Source: Choricystis sp. odSpoLacu1
Taxonomy: Eukaryota; Chlorophyta; Trebouxiophyceae
Assembly: GCA_958009055.1 (NCBI GenBank)
Contig: OY253651.1
Coordinates: forward strand, 806,001-870,000
DNA length: 64,000 bases
Direction: 5' to 3'
In this document: positions 21,377-31,457 of the stretch, piece after piece
Numbering within the stretch: the stretch's first letter is position 1
How the letters are laid out: every line of letters begins with the position of its first letter
Position numbers and translations under genes: made by a program
The notes under the pieces: model-generated
What the model was told of the DNA's origin: nothing
The model's database searches: none
What the model saw: the letters and a program-made list of their open reading frames with translations, nothing else

Positions 21377-22244
21377 ATGGCGTCCGAGCTCAGTAAGCTC
21401 ATCGAGGATCAGCTCAACGTCGTGGATAAAGTACGGCGCATGGTGGCGGCGTGGGGGAGTGGGGGCAGCACGGAGCAGGGACAGCTGTTGCGATGTGCCG
21501 CGCGCAGCCCCGCTGACCGCGTCCCTCTGCGCCTCTGTCGCGCATGGGTGTGGCATGCGCTCCACACTCGCATCGGGCGCTGATGCTGGCAGGGTGGGCG
21601 CCTGCGGTGTTGTGCGGGACGGTGCGCAAATTCCTTTTCCGCCCAGGCAACCATCACTCACCCACCCACCCCGTTCCCCCCATTCCCAGGCCGGCGGCGC
21701 CCGCCTGAAGCCAGTCGACGTGGAGGCCGCGCCCGCCGCCTCCCCCGCGTCCCGCTCCGCCACCCGCCGCCGCACCGTGGTCGCGTGCGGCGTGACTGTC
21801 GCCGCCGTCATCATCATCGCCCTCCTGCTGGCCCGCCACTTTGCGGGGGCACTGGGCGTGCCTGTGGGTGGTGGTGGCGACGGTGGTGTCCACACACCCG
21901 CCGTCCGCGCGGCCGGGTGGAAGCACGAGGGCCCGGGCACGGTTGTGACGCCGCCGGAAACGCACGCGGCGGCCGCGGCGGCCGCCCACCACGACCCTAC
22001 CGCGACTGCCGACCACGAGGAGGGAGGCGCGTCTGAGCACGCGCACGAAGCGGTGGCCGCCCACCACGAGGCTGAGTCGCACGAGATGCCCGCCGCGGCT
22101 GCCACTGGCGACCACCACGCCCACGCCACCGGGGAGACGCACGCCCACGAGGGCGGCGCCGTGCCCCACACGCACGAGCACGGCGCCGCTGACGGCCACA
22201 GCGCGCTGGACACCGACATGCCTGCCGACGCGGACACGCCGTGA
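21377..22244 (+). CDS. Single-pass membrane protein with His/Glu-rich tail
   Basis: Exons 21377-21430 and 21690-22244 encode 202 residues. A short N-terminal cytosolic part (MASELSKLIEDQLNVVDK, then a basic RSATRRRT) precedes one clear transmembrane helix (VVACGVTVAAVIIIALLLA, about residues 52-70). By the positive-inside rule the long C-terminal region is lumenal or extracellular. That region, about 130 residues, is dominated by His, Glu, Ala and Asp with repeated HH, HAH and HEH pairs. Such tails are common in proteins that hold zinc, nickel or copper loosely, but no transporter fold is present. I do not recognise a family. The intron (259 nt) starts GTACGG and is the least certain part of the model. 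Confidence 0.6.
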
Positions 22245-22434
22245 GAGTGTTTGTGGGGAGAGAGAAAGGGAGTTTGCGCGCCTTTAGCTGCTGTTGTTTT
22301 GGTTACGTATGTGTGCGCGCGCTTGTGTAGTACGGTCTGAGACAGGAGTGGGGCACACCAAAAACAAAGTTTTTTTTTGTTTCGTCCGTTGCGTTTCATC
22401 GAGTTTCAGAGCACACCCTCTTTTTCTCTCCCTC

Positions 22435-24093
<1,659 letters not shown>

Positions 24094-24373
24094 TTGCGGG
24101 CGCAGCGGCAACGCGCGGGGTGGTGGTGGGAGGGCCGCCGTGGTGGCGGGAAGGAGGGGAGGGGGTGGGAGGGCGCGGTGCGCGCACACACACGCACGCC
24201 GGGTGGAGGCGGCTGGCGGGGAGGCCGCGGAGAGAGAGAAACGCTTGCGCGATGTGACCGTTTGAAATGCGGTGTTTTCGGTCGTTTTTTGTTTTGTTTC
24301 CGACAGTCGGCTAAAAGAAACTCGTTGTCCACAGGCAAAACAACAGCAAGCAACACCACACACACCCTCTCTT

Positions 24374-25195
24374 CTACGCTTCATCCAAAAACGCGGCCCG
24401 TTTGGCCACCACCGCCAGCCTCGCCGCCTGCTCCTCGGCCGGCAACCCCCGAAACTCAAACACGCTTTTGTCGCCGATGTCTTCCACGGGGGCTTGTGTC
24501 AGCTTGGTGGCCGCAAAAGCGAGGCCGCAGGTGGCGGCAGTGATGGCGGCCGCGGTGGAGGCAGGGGCAGGGACGAAGCCTGAAAGGTGGGCCAGGCAGG
24601 CAACAGGGAGAGTGGCTGCCAGAGCAGCGGCTTCACGCTTGCCGTAGCACAGGCCTTCCTTGATGGCGACCCCGGTGACGGCAGCAGCGGAAGGGCCCAC
24701 GAGCCAGACCAGGCTCGAGTCGGCGGCCACCGCGGCCGGCACGCCCACGTCGCCGTGTGTCATGGCGATGGCGGCTGCGCCCGCCGCACCTGCTAACGTC
24801 AGCGCCTGCATCGTGCGCTTGATCGGCGTCACATATACGTGGATCAGACTGGTGGCCGCCACCATCGACCCCGCCGTCACCAGGGCGGCAGCTGTGCCGG
24901 CGGCAGGAGGCAGCGGCGACCCCGCAGCGCTGGTGGCGACTGCAGCCGCAAACGACGCCGCCGCCGCGCCGAGCGCCCCCCGGTACGCCCACACTTCGAC
25001 TAGGTCGGATGGTTCCAGGGTCCAGCGGCCGTAAGCACCGTCATAGACGGCGCCGACGCCGCCCCGGGTGGAGGGTTCGACCCCCGCGGCACGAATGGCG
25101 TGGGGGCGGCGGGTGGGGTGGGCCAGTGCCAAACCCGGCTGCATTGTGCGCCGAGAGCCTGTGTGGCGTACGGCGTGGGGCTGGTGCGCGCGCAT
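24374..25195 (-). CDS. DUF2301-like integral membrane protein, plastid type
   Basis: The 273-residue product begins with an Arg/His/Ala-rich leader (MRAHQPHAVRHTGSRRT), resembling an organelle transit peptide. A conserved-looking segment (LVEVWAYRGALGAAAASFAA) is followed by about six hydrophobic helices, a LIHVYVTPIKRTMQALTLAG motif, AVTGVAIKEGLCYGKREAAA, and a C-terminal soluble tail VFEFRGLPAEEQAARLAVVA. This order matches the cyanobacterial and plastid DUF2301 membrane proteins, whose function is unknown. The match is from memory of the family pattern and should be treated as probable. The coding sequence is uninterrupted. It is head-to-head with the ADP-ribosylglycohydrolase-like gene, 156 bp between starts. 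Confidence 0.7.
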   Translation of the reverse strand: MRAHQPHAVRHTGSRRTMQPGLALAHPTRRPHAIRAAGVEPSTRGGVGAVYDGAYGRWTLEPSDLVEVWAYRGALGAAAASFAAAVATSAAGSPLPPAAGTAAALVTAGSMVAATSLIHVYVTPIKRTMQALTLAGAAGAAAIAMTHGDVGVPAAVAADSSLVWLVGPSAAAVTGVAIKEGLCYGKREAAALAATLPVACLAHLSGFVPAPASTAAAITAATCGLAFAATKLTQAPVEDIGDKSVFEFRGLPAEEQAARLAVVAKRAAFLDEA

Positions 25196-25351
25196 GGCGA
25201 GAGCGGGACGAGCGAACGAGGAGGAAATGCAAAACCCACCGACGAAGGTCGGTCGGACTGATGTGCGGGCGCTTGTTGTTCTCTCTCCCAAGTGGAGTTT
25301 GAGACACGCAGCTTCTTCTGCTTCCTCCCACGCACTCTGCGTCCCTCCCTC

Positions 25352-27026
25352 ATGCTGCGCCGGCGAGCCCGCGCACCCACCGACGCGCCTGCTGCCACCC
25401 CCACCAAACCGCCACCGCGCGCGCATGCACACGCCTCCCGCCACACGCTGGCCCTGCTGGCTGTCGCGGCAGTGGTAGCATCACTCTGGTGTGGCCACAC
25501 AAGCGGCGGCTGGCGGGTGTCGGACGCGTCCACACCGCAACAGCCCACCCCCAGCAACCCACCTCGCATAACCCCCGCCGATGCCGCCTTCGCTGCCGAC
25601 GAGCTGGCCGCCGCCGCCGCCCATGTGTTTGATCACGGTCCCAGCGGCTACGTATCCGCGGGCGAGTGGGAGGGGGCCTGCTTCAACGAGACGGCGTTCC
25701 GCGCGCGCGCGCGGCGCGCGCGGTGCGCGGAGCGTTTGTGGCGGACGCCGCGGCCCTGGGTTTGCACAGGTATGCGAAAAAGGATGCTTGGTTTTGGCGT
25801 GAGGGTGGGTGCGCTTTGGATAACGAGTACTGAGGCCACACACAACTCTCACCCCCCACAACACACACACAGTGTGCCGGCCGCCGCCATTGCCCGCATG
25901 TTGGGTGACGCAGGCAAGCAGGACACACCCGAGTTCTGGACGCCGCACGCGGTGCCGTACGAGGTGGGTGGAGAGGGTGGTGGTGGTGGTGGTGGTGGTG
26001 TGTGGGCGCGTGCGCCGTTTTGCGTCGTCCCTCTCAAAACGCTCTCCCCACTACACCACACCACAGGCTAACCCCGGCTCCTTCTCGGCGCACGGGTACG
26101 AGGTGCTGCCCCTGCTGCAGTCCCTGCTGGGCGCCAACAACTTTTCGGCGTCCCACTACGCAGCTGCTGCCGTGATATTTTTCGCGTCCACTCCCGGGCA
26201 CGTGGAACCCCTGCCGGAGCAGTGGGCACCCGCCGCTGCGGCCGCCCTGAATGCGGGCAAGTCGGCGGCGGGGCTGGGGGTGGACTCGCCCGCAGCCAGT
26301 GCGGTGGTCAAGGTGCGTGGGTGGGGAGGAGGGGGGGGGAGGGTGGACGAAAATCATTGCTGCCAGGGGACGGACCAATGGTGCCCCCCCCCCCCCCCTC
26401 CCTCTCCTTCAGGTCCCCACCATCGTCGCCCGGTTTGGCGGCACGCCCCGCCTGCGCCGCTCCCTCGCAGGCGCGGTGGCCGTGCACCAGACGTGCCCCC
26501 ACGCGCGCGCGCGGCCGCGGGCGCCGCGGCCGCCGTGCTGGAACGAGTGATCGTGCTGGGTGAGAGCGTGCCTGCAGCTGTGGAGGCGGCAGCTGGATGT
26601 GAAGCTCTGTCGGAGGCGGGGCGGGCCATGCTGCGCGCGGGTCTGGAGCGTGCGCGCAGCGGCGAGCGTGCAGCGGAGCCTGAGCCACCGCACCCACACG
26701 GCGCCAGCGCGGAGCACACACTGGCCACCGCCCTGGATGTAGTGTTAACCCACCCCGCCGACTTCAAGGCCGGCGTGCGAGCGTCCATAAAGACAGGCGG
26801 GGCCGCGTCTGCGCCGCGGGCGCACCTGGTGGGCGCGTGGCTGGCCGCGGCAGCAGGAGATGGTGACTCCGACCGCGCTCCGCCCAGCGACTGGCGGTCC
26901 TCCGCCACCAAGGCTCTCTCCGTGGATGCCATGGTGCACCTGCTGCTTCACCAGCGGGGCCAGAGTGTGCCGGTGGCGATGCCGGGGCAGGAGGTGGACG
27001 GAGCGGAAGAGGTCGGGCGCGTGTGA
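25352..27026 (+). CDS. ADP-ribosylglycohydrolase-like protein (two (CG)n frame breaks)
   Basis: Exons 25352-25769, 25873-25963, 26067-26312 and 26413-27026. The N-terminus has a basic start and a transmembrane or signal segment (TLALLAVAAVVASLWCG). The body follows the all-helical ADP-ribosylglycohydrolase fold: PGSFSAHGYEVLPLLQSLLG, VPTIVARFGGTPRL, AVAVHQTCP, LERVIVLGESVPAAVEA, and TLATALDVVLTHPADFKAGV followed by RASIKTGGAASAPRAHLVGA. In active enzymes the last motif is GGD-N-R-like; here the metal-binding Asp and neighbour are Ala, so hydrolase activity is doubtful. Two frame changes fall in (CG)n tracts (25700-25722 and 26502-26513); removing one CG in each restores continuity, including a Ser codon across the first intron. 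Confidence 0.75.
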
Positions 27027-27127
27027 AGAGAGGGAGGGACACCACTGCAATCGTTTTGTTTTTTTTTTTTTTTTTTTTCTCTGGGGCGCGACGCTTCCCA
27101 CACCCGCACCCAGAGTGTCCTGCCCTT

Positions 27128-28279
27128 ATGCGGTTCGTCGCCGTCCTGCTGTTGGTCGGGGCCGCCACGCTGGCCGCCGGCGAGGCGCCGTCCCCACGCG
27201 CCGGCAACACCAACGGCGGCGGTGGCGGCAACCGGAACAGAGCCAAACACAACGACTTTAACTTTTACTTGTTTGTCAGGTGAGGAGAGAAGTGTGGGTG
27301 TGGGTGTGTTACTTGTCTGTCCGAGCGCCAACCGCCGCGGGGGCGGAGAGAAAGCGAGGCCCGTGCAGGCGCCAATTGACGTTTCCACCCCCCACCCCCA
27401 CCCCAAACAGACAGTGGGACCCCGCCATCTGCGACAGCATGCGGTGCGGCGTGTCGCCCAAGCTGTGAGTGTGTGTTGTGCTGTGTGGGCGCGGGAGAGT
27501 CGATTGGTTCGACGGCCCCGCCAAACTCACCCCGACCACCCCTCTCCCTCCTTAGCGAGGACTTCACCATCCACGGCCTCTGGCCCAACCGCGCCGACGG
27601 TTCGTGGCCTCAATACTGCAATGATTCTGCCCGCTTTGCTCCCAAGGCGGTGGATTCCATCCGCCCCCAGCTCAAAGCCGCGTGGCCGTCGTTTGGCGAC
27701 GGCGGCGACGTCGGCTTCTGGCGCCACGAGTGGCTGCGCCACGGCACGTGCGCGGGTGGCTCCATGTCCGTCAACGAGACCGCCTACTTTGCGACCGCGC
27801 TGGCGTTGAATGGCAGGCTGCCGCTGCTGCCCGCGCTTGAGGAGGCTGGCATCCGCCCCTCCAACACGGTGGCCCGCCCCCACTCAGTGGTTGTGGCCGC
27901 GTTGAAGAAGGGACTCGGTGTCACCCCCGCCGTCCACTGTGGCAGTGGGAAGGGGCGGTCCAAAGTGACTGAAGTGTGGGTGTGCATTGACAAAGACGGC
28001 GAGACGCCGATTGACTGTCCGCCCGCCATCAAGGCCAAGAATGGGCCGGGCGGGGGGCGGGGGGGGCGGGGGGCGTGCGCCAACGTGACGCTGCCCACGA
28101 TCCAGGGGGCGCCAGGCAAGAGCAGTGGTGGGGGTGGGGGTGGGGGTGGGGGTGGCGGCAACCGCGCCAACACCAACACCAACGGTGGGTGGGTGGGGGT
28201 GGGGGGGGGCGCCGCCAAAACTGGTGGCGGTGAGCCCGAGTCGGGGTGGGGCGGCCTGGACGGCGACACGCGCGGCTGA
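27128..28279 (+). CDS. RNase T2, secreted
   Basis: Endoribonuclease that cleaves single-stranded RNA via 2',3'-cyclic intermediates, usually secreted or vacuolar. Exons 27128-27279, 27411-27464 and 27556-28279 give 309 residues. An N-terminal signal peptide is clear (MRFVAVLLLVGAATLAAGEA). Active-site segments: CAS I in FTIHGLWPNRADGSWPQYC and CAS II in FWRHEWLRHGTC, with both catalytic His and the Glu. Cysteines at QWDPAICDSMRCG and the C-terminal VWVCIDKDGETPIDCPP fit the conserved disulfides. A Gly/Asn-rich linker precedes the catalytic domain, and about 60 Gly-rich residues follow it. Exon 2 is only 54 nt. Introns 27280-27410 and 27465-27555. Confidence 0.95.
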
Positions 28280-28291
28280 GGGAGAGTGGCT

Positions 28292-28323
<32 letters not shown>

Positions 28324-28979
28324 CGCTGAGACTGTGTTTTTTTGCGCACCCCCTTGTTTCTGTGGCAACGGCGCCTGCGCGCCTCCGTTGGTTTCCATTG
28401 AGGTTTGCCCTCCTGCTCTCAAGAACATGTCGCGTGTGGTTTACACGGTGTCTGCTCTCGGGCGCCGTGCCTAGTGGGGCGGAGGTCGCTGCGTCGATCC
28501 GACGTCATGCAGGCGCGTCGATCCGCCCACTCTCGTGTCCTCCTCTCTCCCTCTCCCCTCTCTTTCTCTCTTGCACACCACACTGGGGACACGATGGATG
28601 TGGTCTTCTTTCGAGGACGAAACAAAGACGCCTGCTCTCTCTCTCTCTCTCTCTCTCTCCCCCTCTGTGGGATGTAAAAAAATGGGGTGGTTGGGGCGGC
28701 CGCGACCAAAAGAAATGACGGCGATGTTGAAAGATTGTTTTTGTGCGCGGGTTGGTGGGCTCACTTCGAAACGGGATAGAACGGGAGGGTCGGATGCCGG
28801 ATGGAGCTAAAAAGAGGCTCTGTTTTTTTGGGGGGTGTTTTTTTTTCTCGTTTTTTTGTGTGTAAAATCGGGGGTCGATAAAAAAACTAACTCAGACAGA
28901 GGGTCTGCGTAGCGCGGGAATGACGGTAGCCAGATGGAGTGGCACAGGGGCAAACAGCGACAGCGCTCCTGCATCCACC
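28280..28979. other. 700-bp convergent interval, no gene recognised
   Basis: Between the RNase T2 stop and the stop of the minus-strand coiled-coil gene. It holds a G tract (about 28308-28323), a direct repeat of GCGTCGATCCG (28491-28501 and 28515-28525), a (CT)n microsatellite around 28638-28660, and A/T-rich patches with T runs at 28820-28860. Short ORFs here lack conserved composition. No tRNA-like or known snRNA pattern was found by eye. Confidence 0.6.
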
Positions 28980-31238
28980 TCACACCTCGTGCACCTCCAC
29001 TGGCGGCGTGTCCCCCGTGGGCACGCCGTCCGCCGACCCCGCGTCGTCGCCATCGTCCAGGGTGGGGCGCTTGACGGGAGTCGGGGTGGGGGGCACCGCA
29101 GCGCGGCGGGCGTCGGTGGTGGCGGCGTCGTCACCCGAGGGCAGCGACGCGGTCGCGGGGGAACACCCCCCCACCGCCACCGCCAGCGCAGCTTCTGCGG
29201 CGTCCCAGGACGCGCCAGAGGATGCGAGCGCGGCACGCAGGGCGAACGCGGCGTCCGAGTCGGAGGGGAGGGCGGCGATCGCGTCGACCGCGGCGGCGCG
29301 GAGAGCGGCCAGCCCGGCCGAAGCCGCACGCGCAGCAGTGGCGGCGCCATCGGCCCGCACTTCGGCCGCTTGTTTGGCAGCAGACAGCAGCCCCACCTCC
29401 ACGCGCAGCGCGTCGGCAGCGGCGGCGGCGGCGTCCGCGTCCGCGCGCGCGGCGCGGTCGGCAGCCGCGCGGCGCGCGGCCAGCGCGGCCAGCGCGCCTG
29501 TCGACGCCTGCCGCTCAGCCGCGGTGCGGTGCACGGCGACGGCAGCGCCCAGGGCAAATGACAATCCGGCCGGGGCGGCGCGGGGCGTGGACACGGCGTC
29601 ATCGTCGTCGCCGTCGGAGGAGGGGTGGCGCGGCCGCGCGGCGCGGCGCGGGGCGCCAGACCGGGGGGGGGCGCCGTCCGTCGTGGCCGCCACCAGCAGC
29701 GCGTCAAACAGGTCGCTGCCGGCCGCTGATTTGGAGGGCCGGTCGCACTCGCCCGCCACCGCGGGCGACGGCGGGCGTGGCGGCGGGCGCGGGCGGGGAG
29801 CCCCGCCCGACCGCGCGCGGCCGCCGGAGCCACCCCGCCCGCAGGAGGGGGGCGGGCCAGCGGCCGCGGCGGCGGCAGCAGCCCTCGCAGCCGCAGCCGC
29901 CATGGCGGACGCGGTGGGCCCGCCCCCGGAAGGGGAGCGGCAGGTGCAGGCGGCCGCCGGCGCGGAGGACAGCGCGTCGGTCGCGCCACTCTTGGCGTCG
30001 ATCACCTCCACATCCACCAGGCAGGGGCACAGCCCCAGGAACTCCAGGTCGGCGTGCACCACGGTGGCCATGTAGGCGTCGTCCGAGCCGTACCGGTTGC
30101 GGTCCAGGGAGGAGGTGTAGGTGCGGCCGGAGCGCGAGAGGACGGCGTGGCGGCGCCCGTCGTCGCCCGTCACAGTCGACGGCCCGGGGGGCAGCGACGC
30201 AAAGGCGCCGCCTCCACGCGACCCGGGCGGTGGCGCCGCCTCCATGACCTTGGTGCGGCGGGGCGCGGCGGCCAGGGAGGCGAGGGTGGAGGCGGTGCCA
30301 CACGAGCGCGCGGTTTCGGCGGTGGCCAGCGCGTCCAGAATCTGCAGAAACGCAGACGTCACGCTGGCGCAGGCTTCGGTTTCGCGGGGCAAGTCAAGAG
30401 TGGCCACAACGGCCGTCTCGTAGTGGCGCCACCGAAAGTGGGCTTTGTAGCTGTGGTGTGTGGGTGGGAGGGTTGGGAGGTGGGTTGGGAGGTGGGAGGT
30501 TTGGGAGGCGAGGCGAGGGTGAATAAACGAGGCCTCGAAAGGTCTGCGGCCGCTCTCGCGGCAGCCTGCCCCGCCCCCACGCCCCCTGCCGCCTCTCTCC
30601 ACCGGCATTCCCACCCTCGACAGGCGGGCAGAGGCTCGCATCACCCCCCCTCCACCCTCAAACACACTCACAGCAGCTGGTTGTTGGTCGGGCGCGTGCG
30701 CGGCGCTTTGCCCGCGCTTGCGCCGGCCGGCACGCCGTCGGACGCGAGGCTCGCATAGCTCGTCGGCCGCGGCAGCGGCGTGCGGGACGGGCGGCGGGGC
30801 GGGGGCGGCGCGTCGGGCGAGTCGGCCCGCATGGAGGGCAGGAGGCCTGGAGGGAGAGGGGAGGGCGGCGGGGGCGGGGGTCAGCGCCTGAGCCGCGCCG
30901 GCGAGCGGAAGCGAAACCGACAAGCGCGCGAGCGAAAAAGCGCGGGGGGCGAGGGAGCGTTCGGGGGCCGATCTGGCACGCGGTCGCCCGACCCCCGGGA
31001 CAGCAACCCCCCCCACAGCCACCCGGCACGCGCAGTGATGGAAAAGGGGGAGAGCACGGGGCTGGGGAGGCAGGCAGAGGCCCCAATTCACACGACGCTC
31101 ACCCGACGGAGGACGCGGCAGCGGCGCGGCCTCGACCCCGAGCGAGTCGTCCAGCGACGCGCGCGCGGGGCGCGACTTGCGGCCGCCGTGGGAAGCGAGG
31201 GACGCGTCCGACGCCGACCGCTTGATGGCGGTCGACAT
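28980..31238 (-). CDS. Uncharacterised protein with C-terminal coiled coil
   Basis: Exons 31103-31238, 30672-30846 and 28980-30450 give 593 residues with all junctions in phase. The N-terminus is Ser/Arg/Pro-rich (IKRSASDASLASHGGRKSRP) and could be a phosphorylated disordered region. A more conserved-looking segment follows in exon 3: YKAHFRWRHYETAVVATLDL, then SGRTYTSSLDRNRYGSDDAY and VVHADLEFLGLCPCLVDVEV. The middle is low-complexity Ala/Pro/Arg, and the C-terminal third is a long Ala-rich helix (about 380-540) with heptad-like spacing. I recognise no family. Introns are 256 and 221 nt. It could be a lineage-specific cytoskeletal, chromatin or signalling scaffold; nothing in the sequence decides. 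Confidence 0.6.
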   Translation of the reverse strand: MSTAIKRSASDASLASHGGRKSRPARASLDDSLGVEAAPLPRPPSGERRVNWGLCLPPQPRALPLFHHCACRVAVGGVAVPGVGRPRARSAPERSLAPRAFSLARLSVSLPLAGAAQALTPAPAALPSPSRPPALHAGRLARRAAPAPPPVPHAAAAADELCEPRVRRRAGRRKRGQSAAHAPDQQPAAVSVFEGGGGVMRASARLSRVGMPVERGGRGRGGGAGCRESGRRPFEASFIHPRLASQTSHLPTHLPTLPPTHHSYKAHFRWRHYETAVVATLDLPRETEACASVTSAFLQILDALATAETARSCGTASTLASLAAAPRRTKVMEAAPPPGSRGGGAFASLPPGPSTVTGDDGRRHAVLSRSGRTYTSSLDRNRYGSDDAYMATVVHADLEFLGLCPCLVDVEVIDAKSGATDALSSAPAAACTCRSPSGGGPTASAMAAAAARAAAAAAAAGPPPSCGRGGSGGRARSGGAPRPRPPPRPPSPAVAGECDRPSKSAAGSDLFDALLVAATTDGAPPRSGAPRRAARPRHPSSDGDDDDAVSTPRAAPAGLSFALGAAVAVHRTAAERQASTGALAALAARRAAADRAARADADAAAAAADALRVEVGLLSAAKQAAEVRADGAATAARAASAGLAALRAAAVDAIAALPSDSDAAFALRAALASSGASWDAAEAALAVAVGGCSPATASLPSGDDAATTDARRAAVPPTPTPVKRPTLDDGDDAGSADGVPTGDTPPVEVHEV

Positions 31239-31457
31239 AGCGGGGGCGCGGGAGGGGGGGTGAAGACCGGAAATTCGCGAGGGAGTGACGTTCGACGCAC
31301 GGGGGCGGTGACTTGCGGCAACCACAGGCTTTTTGGCTCTTTCTCCGCCTCTCCGCTTGATCCTTTGGGAAAGCTGACCTCTCTCTACGAGAACTGGGGT
31401 TTGTTTGCAGTGCGGGTGTGTTGCTGTTTCGTGTGTTCTCTCTCTCTCTCTCTCTCC

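Noticed and set aside
27500..27520. tRNA-like GGTTCGA box
   Set aside because: Isolated TTCGA inside an RNase T2 intron, with no matching acceptor stem or anticodon arm.
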